The position numbers and the translations under genes were made by a program. Shown one piece after another: positions 53,535-63,525 of a stretch of 64,000 bases of DNA; position 1 is the stretch's first letter, and each line of letters starts with the position of its first letter. The stretch is from Vibrio rhizosphaerae (lineage in GTDB: Bacteria; Pseudomonadota; Gammaproteobacteria; Enterobacterales; Vibrionaceae), in the NCBI RefSeq assembly GCF_024347095.1, contig NZ_AP024903.1, positions 2,170,001 to 2,234,000 of the forward strand, written 5' to 3'. Below the pieces are notes generated by a model. The model was not told the origin of the DNA, did no database searches, and saw nothing but the letters and a program-made list of their open reading frames with translations.

Positions 53535-53848
53535 GCAAAGGGATTCGTTTTGAAACGGGCTCTGCATTGTTTTTGCAGATCCCGTTCACTCAAACCGAAA
53601 CATCGTCACGCGACATCACACCAGCAAATCGATTGATAGTTATCGTTCTTCATGCTCTGACTAACCCGCAACACAAACGACTCACCACAAAAACGAACCG
53701 AATTGTGTCTATAGCAGACAGAATGATTCAGATGTGTGCACAAATGTGCCGGAAATATGGCGTATTTTCAACGGATTCCATTGTTCAGATACCCGATAAT
53801 GAGGGTATAACCGTTGTATTGGACGTATTTGGCAAAGGAGTTTGCACT

Positions 53849-55090
53849 TTGACTTTCACACGCGCTCAACTTCAGCTCATGGTTGTGGCTGGCATCAGCA
53901 TTACCTTTTTGGCATCCACGATCAAAAGTAGCTATCAAATCTATTTTATCCCCCTGACAGAGTTCCTCTCAGTCACCCGGGGTGAGCTATCCGTCTCTGG
54001 TGCATTATTCGGGCTGTCTGTTGGCGTGATGTCACCGCTTGTCGGATGGGTCTGTGACCGATATGGCGCACTACTTACGATATTGAGTGGCGCACTCATG
54101 GCATCGGTAGTTTTCCTGCTGCTCACGATTACCGACAATTATGCCGCTTTTTTGGCGCTCTACGGTATCATGTCGGCCTACGCTTTAACCGCCATGACCT
54201 ATATTCCACTGGGTATCTTTATTGATCAGATTTTCAGCCAACAGCACAAAGGAATGGCCTTTGCAGCGATTTCAAACGGTACAGCTATCGGGTTTATCTT
54301 ACTCTCACCGGTTTTAGTCTGGTTGAGCGGATTTATATCATGGTCAATGCTCTGTACGGCAATTGGGTTGATTTTTCTCGGTTGCGTCGTGCCCTTGATT
54401 CTCCTGCTCCATCGTCAAATGACTCAATCCTCGGCCTTTCCACCACAACAGTCCTTCCGTCAGGTGACATCACGGCAGGTACTCAAAAATATGTATACAC
54501 CGACTTTCATCTGTCTGGCAGTCTCTTTTGCTGGCTGCGGTGCATCAATGGGATTTATCGATGTTCATCTCGTGCCATTGATTCAACAGCAATTCACGAC
54601 GTTCTCGACTTATCAGGAAGTCACAGCCTCTACCTTGAGTTTACTCGGTATCGCCGAGTTATGCGGTGCCGTTATCGTTGGCTGGCGACTAAGGCGCTCA
54701 TCACCGGTGAGCTTATTAATCCAACTTTATCTGCTGCGTGGAGGTTCATTGTTACTTATCTATGATACGCAATCGAGACTCGCCTATCTGCTATTCGCGA
54801 TTGTGTTTGGATTAACCTATATGGGAACCGTCATTATCACCTCATTGATGTGTTTGAATTATTTTGGCACCCACCTCAAGGGACGCTTGTTTGGCTTATT
54901 GTTCACCGCCCACCAGCTCAGTGTATTTGTGACGGTTTCAGCCGGAGGATTACTGTATGACACCTTCCATCACTACCGCTATCTTATCTTGCTGTTAGTC
55001 TTACTGTGTGTCGGTGCGGCCTTTGCCGCAAGTCTATTGTCCCGGGGAGAGTCAGAACGTCCTGTTGACGACAAATGTGAAGATAGCTGA
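53849..55090 (+). CDS. MFS transporter
   Basis: This is a 413-aa major-facilitator protein with about twelve membrane segments and the loop 2-3 motif GWVCDRYGALLTI. The TTG at 53849 is chosen: AAAGGAG ends eight bases before it and the first membrane helix (LQLMVVAGISITFLAS) follows. The frame is open back to 53567, but that stretch is not membrane-like. Its last 112 bp overlap, tail to tail, with the end of the AraC-type regulator gene. The substrate is unknown. Confidence 0.83.
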   Translation: MTFTRAQLQLMVVAGISITFLASTIKSSYQIYFIPLTEFLSVTRGELSVSGALFGLSVGVMSPLVGWVCDRYGALLTILSGALMASVVFLLLTITDNYAAFLALYGIMSAYALTAMTYIPLGIFIDQIFSQQHKGMAFAAISNGTAIGFILLSPVLVWLSGFISWSMLCTAIGLIFLGCVVPLILLLHRQMTQSSAFPPQQSFRQVTSRQVLKNMYTPTFICLAVSFAGCGASMGFIDVHLVPLIQQQFTTFSTYQEVTASTLSLLGIAELCGAVIVGWRLRRSSPVSLLIQLYLLRGGSLLLIYDTQSRLAYLLFAIVFGLTYMGTVIITSLMCLNYFGTHLKGRLFGLLFTAHQLSVFVTVSAGGLLYDTFHHYRYLILLLVLLCVGAAFAASLLSRGESERPVDDKCEDS

Positions 55091-56022
55091 CTGGGTAATG
55101 AAGCAAACCGTTTTTTCCACACGGTACGCAACGCAGCCGGATTGGGAAACCCGGACAAATAAGCAGCCTGTTCAATCCTCATACCATTGTCGATCAACAC
55201 CTTGGCTTCTTGCAGGCGAGTTTCGGCAATATAATCACGCAATGTTGCTTCAGTATGTGCTTTAAATGTCCGTTGCAGATGACGTGGTGATACTCGGAAA
55301 TGCTGACATAAATCGCTGATCGCTAAAGGGTGCTGATAGTTATCCAGAATGTAATCCTGAACGGCATGAATCAACGGACTGATATGGTTACGATGCTTAA
55401 AATGAACCGAAATTTGTGGATCATGTGCCATTCTGCGTCGATGAACAACCATTTCCCTTGCGACATCCACTGCGGTTTTGACGGAAGTCAGCCGTTCAAT
55501 CAGATACAAGGCGGTATCAATCCCTGCGGTCACACCAGCACTGGTGATCAAGTTGTCGTGGTGAACAAAAATTCGATCCGCCAGTACCTGTGTCCCGGGG
55601 AACTGGTTAGCCAGCACCTGCACCAGATCATGGTGCGTGGTCACATCTTTACCTTGAGTGAGTCCCGCTTTCGCGAGCAAGAAAGTCCCCGTGCAGATAC
55701 CCACAACATAAGTATCTGGTTGAATCGCTTGTTTCAGCCAGCCGATACTTTGCTGCGCGATGGCATCGGTATAGATATCTTGTGAATATTTTGAACCACA
55801 GACAAAAATGACAGCACGGTCCGGAAGTTGCTCCGGAGGGGGCGCAATGTGAGCCAACCCAAGCCCCTGATGACTGTCCATATGATCAGAAAAACCAATG
55901 AAGTGAGTCTCAAACTGATCCGTCAGTTGGTTAGCGTTATTGATCGCCTGAACCGGGCCGGCAAGATCAAGTAAATGGATTTGCGAGTTGATCAAGAAAT
56001 AAATCTGATACGGATTTGCCAT
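54979..56022 (-). CDS. GlxA-type AraC regulator with DJ-1/PfpI domain
   Basis: This is a 347-aa regulator. The N-terminal class-I glutamine-amidotransferase-like domain (~1-185) has the nucleophile-elbow region VVGICTGTFLLAKAGL. The C-terminal AraC helix-turn-helix pair (~220-315) includes DLCQHFRVSPRHLQRTF and IEQAAYLSGFPNPAALR. ATG 56022 follows AAGGTGA; an ATG 10 codons upstream is possible. The basic, Ser-rich last ~30 residues are encoded in the 112-bp antisense overlap with the MFS gene and may be a late extension. The effector is unknown. Confidence 0.88.
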   Translation of the reverse strand: MANPYQIYFLINSQIHLLDLAGPVQAINNANQLTDQFETHFIGFSDHMDSHQGLGLAHIAPPPEQLPDRAVIFVCGSKYSQDIYTDAIAQQSIGWLKQAIQPDTYVVGICTGTFLLAKAGLTQGKDVTTHHDLVQVLANQFPGTQVLADRIFVHHDNLITSAGVTAGIDTALYLIERLTSVKTAVDVAREMVVHRRRMAHDPQISVHFKHRNHISPLIHAVQDYILDNYQHPLAISDLCQHFRVSPRHLQRTFKAHTEATLRDYIAETRLQEAKVLIDNGMRIEQAAYLSGFPNPAALRTVWKKRFASLPSQLSSHLSSTGRSDSPRDNRLAAKAAPTHSKTNSKIR

Positions 56023-56073
56023 ATTCACCTTAACCTCGCTGATCCTATGCACATTGTGATGCTATCGGAATGG

Positions 56074-56103
56074 ATTGTGCCCCATACTGATGATGGGGCA
56101 CAA
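56074..56103 (-). terminator. Hairpin after sohB
   Basis: ATTGTGCCCCAT / ATGGGGCACAAT, a perfect 12-bp stem, between sohB and the upstream end of the AraC gene; no T-run. Confidence 0.55.
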
Positions 56104-56110
56104 TCGGTTC

Positions 56111-57181
56111 TCAAACGATCGGACGTTGTCCCCGGCTGATCAATTTGAGTAACACTCGGTCGGCAGCTTCAGCAGCCATTCCCGGGAGTTTTTCGGTTAA
56201 CTTTTTCTTTTGTACATAATGGACAGAAAGCACTTTTTTCTGCTGACAAGCTTCAGTCACCAAATCATCTGAAGTGCGAATATCATCGATCAACCCTAAA
56301 TCTTTCGCTTGCGTGCCAAACCAGTGTTCGCCTGTTGATACTTTATCGATATCAAGGGATGCCCGGTGTTCACGGATAAAATCCTTAAACAGCACATGTG
56401 TCTCTTCCAGCTCCTGTTTGAATTTATCGCGTGCTTTATCGGTATTCTCACCAAACATGGTTAAAGTCCGTTTAAATTCACCGGCAGTCAGCTGTTCAAA
56501 CTCAATATGATTCTTTTTCAATAATTTATTGAAATTCGGTAACTGAGCAATGACACCAATTGACCCCACAATCGCAAAAGGTGCAGCAACCAGTTTATCC
56601 GCAATACATGCCATCATGTATCCACCGCTTGCGGCCACTTTATCGACGGCAATCGTGAGGGGTAATCCGGCGGACTTCAAACGATCCAGCTGTGACGCTG
56701 CCAGGCCGTAACCATGAACCATGCCACCACCGGATTCAAGTCGCAGCAGGACTTCATCGCCGGATTGTGCAACTGCCAGAATGGCTGAGACTTCTTCACG
56801 CAGAGACGTCACTTCTTTGGCATCGATACTGCCATGAAAATCAAGCACAAACAGATGTGGTTCTCGCTGGGATTCAAGCGCCCCTTCTTTCGCTGCTTTT
56901 TTGATCTCTTTTTCAGCCGATTTATGCTTGGCTTTTTCTTTTTTCTTCTCTGCTTTATCACGCGCTTTCAGATAAGCGTCATCGTGCAGGTAAGATTCCA
57001 GGTGATGGGTTGTCTGTTTATAGGTTTCTGTCAGGTCGATAATTTCCAGCTCACCTTTGGCACCGTGACTCTTTCCACTGACTGATTTGACAATCACAAG
57101 TATGACGATAAGCGCAACAACCAACGTCGCAATCTTGGCCAGAAACAGGCCATAATCCAATAAAAAATCCAATGTTCTCAT
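56111..57181 (-). CDS. sohB: Inner-membrane serine peptidase SohB
   Basis: This is a 356-aa S49-family signal-peptide-peptidase-like protease. A single N-terminal membrane helix (ATLVVALIVILVIVKSV) is followed by a charged Lys/Glu-rich helix (EKKKEKAKHKSAEKEIKKAA). The peptidase domain has the catalytic serine in AASGGYMMA and lysine in AGEFKRTL, forming the SppA-type dyad; GSIGVIAQ also matches. ATG 57181 follows AAGGAGAGG. The frame is open further upstream but enters yciK. It is divergent from yciK, as in E. coli. Confidence 0.94.
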   Translation of the reverse strand: MRTLDFLLDYGLFLAKIATLVVALIVILVIVKSVSGKSHGAKGELEIIDLTETYKQTTHHLESYLHDDAYLKARDKAEKKKEKAKHKSAEKEIKKAAKEGALESQREPHLFVLDFHGSIDAKEVTSLREEVSAILAVAQSGDEVLLRLESGGGMVHGYGLAASQLDRLKSAGLPLTIAVDKVAASGGYMMACIADKLVAAPFAIVGSIGVIAQLPNFNKLLKKNHIEFEQLTAGEFKRTLTMFGENTDKARDKFKQELEETHVLFKDFIREHRASLDIDKVSTGEHWFGTQAKDLGLIDDIRTSDDLVTEACQQKKVLSVHYVQKKKLTEKLPGMAAEAADRVLLKLISRGQRPIV

Positions 57182-57247
57182 CCTCTCCTTTACGAATTGG
57201 TGTATTGTAACCATCTTAAACAACAAAGCATAACAAAAGGAGGCTAG

Positions 57248-57991
57248 ATGAATTATTCTGTTGCACCAAACACACTCAAAAACCGTGTGATTCTGGTTAC
57301 CGGTGCGGGTGACGGCATTGGTAAGCAGGCAGCAATCAGTTTTGCTCAACATGGCGCAACGGTCGTTTTACTCGGCCGTACGGTCAAAAAACTGGAACAG
57401 ACCTATGATGAGATTGTGGCGCTCGAACTGCCGGAGCCGACCATCCTCTCTATCGATTTACAAGAGGCAACCCAACCGGATTATCAAGAGCTGATGCAGT
57501 CGATTGAAAAACAGTTCGGTCGTTTAGACGGTGTCCTGCATAATGCCGGCTTGTTAGGAACACTTTGTCCGCTGGAGGAAATTGAACTCGCCACTTATGA
57601 CGCCGTCATGCAAGTCAATGTCCGTTCACAATTGATGATGACTCAGGCGCTCTTACCACTCCTGCGTCGTTCTGATGATGCGCGAATTGTCTTTACCAGT
57701 TCAACCGTGGGACATCAGGGGCGCGCTTACTGGGGAACCTATTCCATCTCCAAATTTGCCACAGAAGGCATGATGCAGATTCTGGCAGATGAACTCAAAG
57801 AGACCCATATTCGCGTCAATGCAATCAATCCGGGCGGTACACGGACAGGCATGCGTGCACAAGCATTTCCGTCTGAAGATCCGGGCACATTGAAAACACC
57901 CCAAGATATCATGCCGCTATACCTGTATCTGATGGCTCCCGAAGGTCGGGCTGTGCATGGAGAATGTATCGCTGCGCAGTCAAAAGACTAA
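57248..57991 (+). CDS. yciK: Short-chain dehydrogenase YciK
   Basis: This is a 247-aa classical SDR. The cofactor loop is VTGAGDGIGKQAA; NAG is in LHNAGLLG; the active site is SSTVGHQGRAYWGTYSISK with Ser, Tyr and Lys in place. The substrate is unknown in the family. It starts after AGGAGG and is divergent from sohB across 66 bp, a conserved gamma-proteobacterial pairing. Confidence 0.94.
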   Translation: MNYSVAPNTLKNRVILVTGAGDGIGKQAAISFAQHGATVVLLGRTVKKLEQTYDEIVALELPEPTILSIDLQEATQPDYQELMQSIEKQFGRLDGVLHNAGLLGTLCPLEEIELATYDAVMQVNVRSQLMMTQALLPLLRRSDDARIVFTSSTVGHQGRAYWGTYSISKFATEGMMQILADELKETHIRVNAINPGGTRTGMRAQAFPSEDPGTLKTPQDIMPLYLYLMAPEGRAVHGECIAAQSKD

Positions 57992-58040
57992 CTAGGATTG
58001 CCCGGAGTCTGCCAAGGATTCCACCAACGGCAACTCAATA

Positions 58041-58070
58041 CAAAACCGGGTCATCAGACAGATGACCCGG
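58041..58070 (-). terminator. Terminator of cheV
   Basis: CCGGGTCATC / GATGACCCGG with a five-base loop. On the minus strand it is followed by TTTTG. It lies between convergent yciK and cheV. Confidence 0.75.
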
Positions 58071-58099
58071 CTCTTACTTCAAAACACAGACTTGACCAA

Positions 58100-59044
58100 T
58101 CAGGATAAAACGTCACGCAATCGGTCTTGTGCGACCTGAACTAACATATCCGGTTGAAACTTCGATATAAAGCGATCACAGCCAACTTTTTTCACCATCG
58201 CTTCATTAAAACTACCGCTCAATGATGTGTTCAGGGTAATGTGCAGATCTTTCATCCGCTCATCATTGCGAATTTCATAAGTGAGCTTATAACCGTCCAT
58301 TTCCGGCATCTCAGCATCTGTGATCATAAAGAGGATCTCCTGACTGACATTTTTACCGTCGTCGCACCATCGCCGAAGCAGGTTATACGCTTCTAATCCG
58401 TCCCGGCATTCGATGATCTCTAATCCCAACTGAGACAATGTTCCTTTAATCTGATTTCTCGCGGTTGCTGAGTCATCGACAATCAACACTTTGCGTCCCA
58501 TCATTTCCGGCATTAAATCCTCATCGAGCACTTCCGCTGAAATCGAAACATCATAGTGTACAATTTCTGCCAGAACCTTCTCGACATCGATAATTTCAAC
58601 GATGTGAGCCTGATCTTGTTCTTTGACCTGCGTAATTGCCGTCAGATAGTTGGCCCGTCCCGCAGTCCGCGGCGGTGGCTGAATCTCGGTCCAGGCTGTA
58701 TTGATGATATTGCGAACTTGACCGACTAAAAAGCCCTGAACCGACCGATTATATTCCGTGATAATCAAGTTCTGTTCTTCAGACTCGGTTTGAGAAGCCG
58801 GAAAACCAATCGCTCTTCTCAAGTCGATGACAGGAACCGGTTCTCCGCGCAAAGAAGCGACCCCCGTAATATGCGGGTGCGCCCCGGGCATTTTGGTCAA
58901 AACCGGAACTTTGATCACTTCTTTGACTTTAAACACATTAATCGCAAAAATCTGTCGACTATTCAATCTGAAAAGGAGCAGTTCAAGGCGATTCTCTCCG
59001 ACGAGATTCGTGCGCTGGTCAACCGTATTTAAAACACCTGACAT
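58100..59044 (-). CDS. cheV: Chemotaxis coupling protein CheV
   Basis: This is a 314-aa CheW-receiver fusion. The N-terminal CheW-like domain (~15-160; VASLRGEPVPVIDLRRAIGF) couples receptors to CheA. The receiver domain (~180-310) has VLIVDDSATARNQI and the phospho-acceptor Asp in MITDAEMPEMDGY. ATG 59044 follows GGTGGA; a TTG five codons earlier is less likely. It lies far from any other chemotaxis cluster in the window. Confidence 0.94.
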   Translation of the reverse strand: MSGVLNTVDQRTNLVGENRLELLLFRLNSRQIFAINVFKVKEVIKVPVLTKMPGAHPHITGVASLRGEPVPVIDLRRAIGFPASQTESEEQNLIITEYNRSVQGFLVGQVRNIINTAWTEIQPPPRTAGRANYLTAITQVKEQDQAHIVEIIDVEKVLAEIVHYDVSISAEVLDEDLMPEMMGRKVLIVDDSATARNQIKGTLSQLGLEIIECRDGLEAYNLLRRWCDDGKNVSQEILFMITDAEMPEMDGYKLTYEIRNDERMKDLHITLNTSLSGSFNEAMVKKVGCDRFISKFQPDMLVQVAQDRLRDVLS

Positions 59045-59367
59045 ACGAGATTCCACCAATTAAAAACTGTTAATAGTATATACCTAAACGCTTTAGGATG
59101 CTGTCTAATATACCTGTTTCAGCACCCTATACTTTGTATTGATTAACACAAAATGTATTGATTAACACAAAACTTTCGGCTTTCCGTATCTATCTAAACG
59201 GTTTGGGTCAAGTCAGACCACGGAAAGACCGAACAGACCGAGAAAGTCGTCAAAATGCCTGAATATAACTGTGAAACATATTAAGCAATAAAGCTAGGAG
59301 AATACATCAGAAAATAGACAATGGTAGGGAAACTGGCGGAGATCTTACCTCTGACCTGTCACTCAGC
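59045..59367. other. Spacer upstream of cheV with a 19-bp tandem repeat
   Basis: A 323-bp non-coding region. TGTATTGATTAACACAAAA occurs twice head-to-tail at 59135-59153 and 59154-59172, about 90-130 bp before the cheV start. Each copy contains the near-palindrome TGTATTGATTAACACA. Confidence 0.5.
59135..59172. repeat. Two exact tandem copies of a 19-bp sequence
   Basis: Head-to-tail TGTATTGATTAACACAAAA repeats upstream of cheV. They may be regulatory half-sites or a simple duplication. Confidence 0.8.
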
Positions 59368-60585
59368 TTAGCGATCAACAATAGTCATCAATAATGAACC
59401 GTCATATAAAGCTTGTTTAATGAGCGCGGCACCGGGCATTGTTGACTGCTTATAAAAACGGGATTCGACAATCTTGACCTGCTCGCGGTAACCCGGATTA
59501 CATTGCGTTTCGATATAATTGAGCATCGGGGGATAAACAATCGCTTTCGCCTGATTGATCACACCACCGATAAGCACCTTCTCCGGATTAAACATATTGA
59601 TGACAATGGCAATCGCCTGACCGAGATGCCGACCCAGCCGATCCATAATATCGCACGATAATGGATCCCCTTGCGCTGCGGCAATACAGATGTCCTCAAT
59701 TGCAATCTCTGCCAAACGGCTCAACGACGATTGTTCACCGTTAGCAATTCTGGACATCGCTTGCTCTCGCAAAGCTTTCGAACTTGTCACCGTTTCCAGA
59801 CAACCACGATTACCGCAATGGCAGGGTAAACCCAGCGGATCTATCTGAATGTGCCCTAAGTCACCGATGTTGCCATGTTTGCCCTGTAATACGCGGCCAT
59901 TGACAATGATCCCGGCATTCAAACCATTATGAATGGAAATTAAAACCGAGTTCTCGTCATCCTGAGAATGACCGAACAGTTTTTCTGCCAAAGCCCAAGC
60001 CCGGGTATCATTGGCAATAAAGACTGGCAAGCCAGTCACTTGGTAGATCTCTGCGCCTAACGCAAGATTATCAACATGATAATGGGGCATTTGCAGGACG
60101 ACCCCATTCTCTGCATCGACCAATCCCGGTAAGGTCACGGCAATCGCAGTCACCCGCTCCAGCTGTTGAGTGTAGGTCAGAAAAAATTCTTCAATCTCGT
60201 GGAACAGCCGGGCCAATAAGTCATCCTGATCAACTTCATGAATATCAATTTTGGTATCGATCAGCACATCACCGCTTAATTCATGGAGTGCAATTGTCAG
60301 ATATCCCCGACCTAAACGAATCGAAAGAAATTGCCACCCTTCATTTCTGGTTTGCAGACCGACCGCAGGGCGCCCGCGGCTAATGGCTTCTTGAACGGTT
60401 GTTTCATGGATAAGATGGGCATCGATAAGCTCACGTGTAATCTTCGTGATACTTGCCGGAGCAAGTTCACTCTCTTTAGACAGATCAATACGTGAAATAG
60501 GACCTTTTTGATCAATCAATTTGTAAACACGACCAGCATTAATTTGCTTGATGTGATCAATATGTCCGGGCTGAGCCGTATACAT
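59368..60585 (-). CDS. mlc: ROK-family transcriptional repressor Mlc
   Basis: This is a 405-aa ROK repressor. The N-terminal helix-turn-helix (GPISRIDLSKESELAPASIT) precedes the sugar-kinase-like ROK domain, with the zinc-binding CHCGNRGCLE and GDLGHIQIDPLG. The N terminus (QPGHIDHIKQINAGRVYKLI) and SRGRPAVGLQ match Mlc better than NagC. Mlc represses PTS and sugar-uptake genes and is sequestered by EIICB-Glc. It is divergent from pykA. Confidence 0.88.
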   Translation of the reverse strand: MYTAQPGHIDHIKQINAGRVYKLIDQKGPISRIDLSKESELAPASITKITRELIDAHLIHETTVQEAISRGRPAVGLQTRNEGWQFLSIRLGRGYLTIALHELSGDVLIDTKIDIHEVDQDDLLARLFHEIEEFFLTYTQQLERVTAIAVTLPGLVDAENGVVLQMPHYHVDNLALGAEIYQVTGLPVFIANDTRAWALAEKLFGHSQDDENSVLISIHNGLNAGIIVNGRVLQGKHGNIGDLGHIQIDPLGLPCHCGNRGCLETVTSSKALREQAMSRIANGEQSSLSRLAEIAIEDICIAAAQGDPLSCDIMDRLGRHLGQAIAIVINMFNPEKVLIGGVINQAKAIVYPPMLNYIETQCNPGYREQVKIVESRFYKQSTMPGAALIKQALYDGSLLMTIVDR

Positions 60586-60620
60586 GATGTGCTCCAGAAA
60601 TCAACAACCTGCTAATTTTT

Positions 60621-60636
60621 TTACTTTGCAAAGTAA
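60621..60636. promoter_or_regulatory. Perfect palindrome upstream of mlc
   Basis: TTACTTTGCAAAGTAA is a perfect 16-bp palindrome, 36 bp before the mlc start in the mlc-pykA divergent region. It may be an autoregulatory operator; the match to known Mlc/NagC boxes is only partial. Confidence 0.45.
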
Positions 60637-60847
60637 TTGTGAAGCAATTTGATATGCGAGCGTGACAGGCATCACGCATGATCAATCAAGTTTGTGTTGA
60701 GAGTCAAATGTTCACACATCAAAAGCCTGCTGAATTCTCGCCATTTTTTTGCAAAAATGTTAAATAGTTGTTCATTCTCCCAACGTATTGAGCGTTCTCA
60801 AGTATACTTACACAGCTCAAGCTATGATTTCCAGTCAGGAGTCAATC

Positions 60848-62296
60848 ATGCCCAAAAAAGTACAACGCAGAACTAAAATTGTAACAACCCTCGGCCCCGC
60901 CACTGATCGGGATAATAATCTTGAAGCTCTGATCAGCGCAGGTGCCAATGTTGTCCGCCTGAACTTTTCACACGGTACCGCAGATGATCACCGCCTTCGA
61001 GCAAGAAAAGTCCGTGAAATTGCCGCCAGACTCGGGCGCAACGTTGCGATACTGGGAGACCTTCAAGGGCCAAAGATTCGGGTATCCACGTTCACACACG
61101 GCAAGATCACCCTGAATGTCGGAGATCGATTTACACTGGATGCAGATATGCCTCCCGGCGCGGGTCATCAGGAAGCCGTCGGGATTGATTACAAAAACCT
61201 CCCTAATGATGTTCAACCAAACGATATCCTGTTGCTGGATGATGGCCGGGTCCAATTACAAGTGACGCTGGTTAAAGGACAAAAAATCCACACGACCGTG
61301 ACGGTGGGCGGCCCGTTATCCAACAACAAAGGAATCAACCGTCAGGGCGGTGGCCTTTCCGCTCAGGCCCTCACCGAAAAAGATAAGCAGGATATTCTGC
61401 TGGCAGCAGAACTTGATGTGGAGTATCTGGCCGTGTCGTTTCCCAGAAACGGGAAAGATATACAGTATGCTCGCCGTCTGGCACGGGATGCCGGTCTGGA
61501 AGCGAAGATCGTCGCTAAAGTTGAGCGTGCAGAAACCGTCGCAAATCAAACCAATATTGATGATATTATTATGGCCTCTGACGTGATCATGGTCGCCCGG
61601 GGCGATTTGGGGGTTGAAATCGGTGATCCGGCGTTGGTCGGAGTTCAGAAAAAATTGATTTACCGTGCCAAAGCGCTGAACCGAGTTGTGATTACTGCGA
61701 CCCAGATGATGGAGTCGATGATTGAAAACCCGATGCCGACCCGGGCCGAAGTGATGGATGTCGCCAATGCCGTCATCGATGGCACCGATGCTGTGATGTT
61801 ATCCGGAGAGACAGCCGCGGGCAAATACCCGGTTGAAACCGTCAAAGCGATGGCAGAAGTCTGTATTGGTGCAGAAAGTGTGATGGAAGTAAAAACTCAG
61901 AGTTATCGGTTAGAGAGCACATTTGTCACCGCAGAAGAAACCGTTGCTATGTCGACAATTTATGCGGCCAACCATATGGATGGTATTCAAGCCATTGTGA
62001 CGATGACCGAGTCAGGCAGAACAGCATTAATGACTTCACGCCTCAATTCAGAACTGCCTATCTTTGCTCTGTCGAGCAATGAAAAAGCGTTAAACCGCTG
62101 TGCGTTGTATCGCGGTGTAATCCCCTGGTATTTTGATAGCCACAAAGAGTCAGCCTATGAAATCGCGCTCGAAGCCCTTTCAGTTCTCAAAGAGAAAAAA
62201 CAACTGGCATTTGGCGATATTGTGATCATCACTCAGGGCGATGTAATGGGGGTCGAGGGAACCACGAACTGTATGCGTGTGCTCCCTGTCTTTTAG
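60848..62296 (+). CDS. pykA: Pyruvate kinase, PykA type
   Basis: This is a 482-aa pyruvate kinase that converts PEP and ADP to pyruvate and ATP. Conserved blocks are [41 protein letters not shown], the active-site AKVERAE and [20 protein letters not shown], and [12 protein letters not shown]. It resembles E. coli PykA (AMP-activated form) much more than PykF. AGGAG precedes ATG 60848; an open extension upstream is not used. It opposes ppsA functionally. Confidence 0.95.
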   Translation: MPKKVQRRTKIVTTLGPATDRDNNLEALISAGANVVRLNFSHGTADDHRLRARKVREIAARLGRNVAILGDLQGPKIRVSTFTHGKITLNVGDRFTLDADMPPGAGHQEAVGIDYKNLPNDVQPNDILLLDDGRVQLQVTLVKGQKIHTTVTVGGPLSNNKGINRQGGGLSAQALTEKDKQDILLAAELDVEYLAVSFPRNGKDIQYARRLARDAGLEAKIVAKVERAETVANQTNIDDIIMASDVIMVARGDLGVEIGDPALVGVQKKLIYRAKALNRVVITATQMMESMIENPMPTRAEVMDVANAVIDGTDAVMLSGETAAGKYPVETVKAMAEVCIGAESVMEVKTQSYRLESTFVTAEETVAMSTIYAANHMDGIQAIVTMTESGRTALMTSRLNSELPIFALSSNEKALNRCALYRGVIPWYFDSHKESAYEIALEALSVLKEKKQLAFGDIVIITQGDVMGVEGTTNCMRVLPVF

Positions 62297-62342
62297 TGAA
62301 ATAAAAATAAATGGAGATGAAGCCAAAACACTGATTGGGCTG

Positions 62343-63509
62343 CTATGACTCCAGTAGCCCTGATTTTGACGCTTTCAACGGTTGGCCGCTCAAGGCCTGG
62401 GCGACCTCCCAGCTACGAATGAAATTATAGCCGGCTTGCAGCCCTTGCTCATAATCCCATAACAAATCGCTTTTTCTGCTCAGCAAAGTATTAGACCGAA
62501 GTGGCTGCTCCGGAGCAATCTGAATCACGAACACATCATCTGGCGGCCGTTTTAAGAATTCAAGGGTCAACGCATATGTCTGATAATGAACCATCAGCAT
62601 ATCGGTCAGACGCGTATCCACAGCCCCCCCAATTAAATGACTCATTCGATATAGTTGCTCTGAGCCAAATAACCAACGCCCCCCATTTAACATCTCTTCC
62701 TGAGGAACAAGCGACATTTTCTGACGCAGGTAGTTGCGCCAGTCTTGACGCCATTGTGTGACTTTCTGCTGCCATTGATTTTGCAGGAAGCTGAATGACT
62801 GGCGTAACCATGCCTCACTCGGTTTCGGTGGAAGATTCGCAGATGCTAATCCGGCTTTGTTATTGGTGACAGATTCGGTCCGAATAACGGCAATAAAACG
62901 CGCCCCCTGCCGCCACGCTTCCTGAACAGGAATCGATGCCGAAATCCCCCCGTCAACATAGGACTCGCCATTGATATGGATGGGATGATGGCATAACGTC
63001 GGAATAGCACATGAAGCTAACAGGACTTCCTGCCAGTTTGGCTGCACCATCGGCAGATAATGATCGAGCAACGTCTCTGAACTGGTCACCGCCGCGTATG
63101 CCTTTCTGTCCCCTAAGACCTGACGGCCCATATCTAAATCGAGCCGGTACGGATACTCAACGATACGCTCAAGCGCCCAAGACAGATCGACATACTGTTT
63201 TTTTCTGATATAGGCAAAAAGATTAAAAAAAGAGGAGTCCGTTGTTAAGTCGGTAATGAATGCTTTACCCAGTCCGTGCTGACGACACAGGAAAGCACAC
63301 AAATTCAGCGCCCCTGCAGACGTACCATAGTAAACATCAAACGGGTCAAAGTTAGACAGGTTAAAGGCATCCAGAACACCGGCAGTAAAAATGCCACGCT
63401 GACCGCCACCTTGCGCAACCAAAGCATTCTTCCCACCAATGAATCGAGACAAACGGTCACAATCGTCGATGACCTGCTGTTCAGAAACTATACCAATATT
63501 TTTCTCCAT
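62343..63509 (-). CDS. Patatin-like phospholipase
   Basis: This is a 388-aa patatin-family lipid acyl hydrolase similar to YjjU-type proteins. The oxyanion loop is QGGGQRGIF, the nucleophile serine is in YGTSAGALN (GxSxG) and the catalytic aspartate in VDGGIS. No signal peptide is present, so it is probably cytoplasmic or peripheral. ATG 63509 is preferred over an in-frame TTG at 63536. A 29-codon membrane-peptide gene ends 16 bp upstream and probably shares its transcript. Confidence 0.88.
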   Translation of the reverse strand: MEKNIGIVSEQQVIDDCDRLSRFIGGKNALVAQGGGQRGIFTAGVLDAFNLSNFDPFDVYYGTSAGALNLCAFLCRQHGLGKAFITDLTTDSSFFNLFAYIRKKQYVDLSWALERIVEYPYRLDLDMGRQVLGDRKAYAAVTSSETLLDHYLPMVQPNWQEVLLASCAIPTLCHHPIHINGESYVDGGISASIPVQEAWRQGARFIAVIRTESVTNNKAGLASANLPPKPSEAWLRQSFSFLQNQWQQKVTQWRQDWRNYLRQKMSLVPQEEMLNGGRWLFGSEQLYRMSHLIGGAVDTRLTDMLMVHYQTYALTLEFLKRPPDDVFVIQIAPEQPLRSNTLLSRKSDLLWDYEQGLQAGYNFIRSWEVAQALSGQPLKASKSGLLES

Positions 63510-63525
63510 AGGCGGCTGTTGTAAT

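Noticed and set aside
53567..53848. A 94-residue N-terminal extension of the MFS transporter
   Set aside because: It is not membrane-like, has no start signal comparable to AAAGGAG before the TTG at 53849, and would give an over-long family member.
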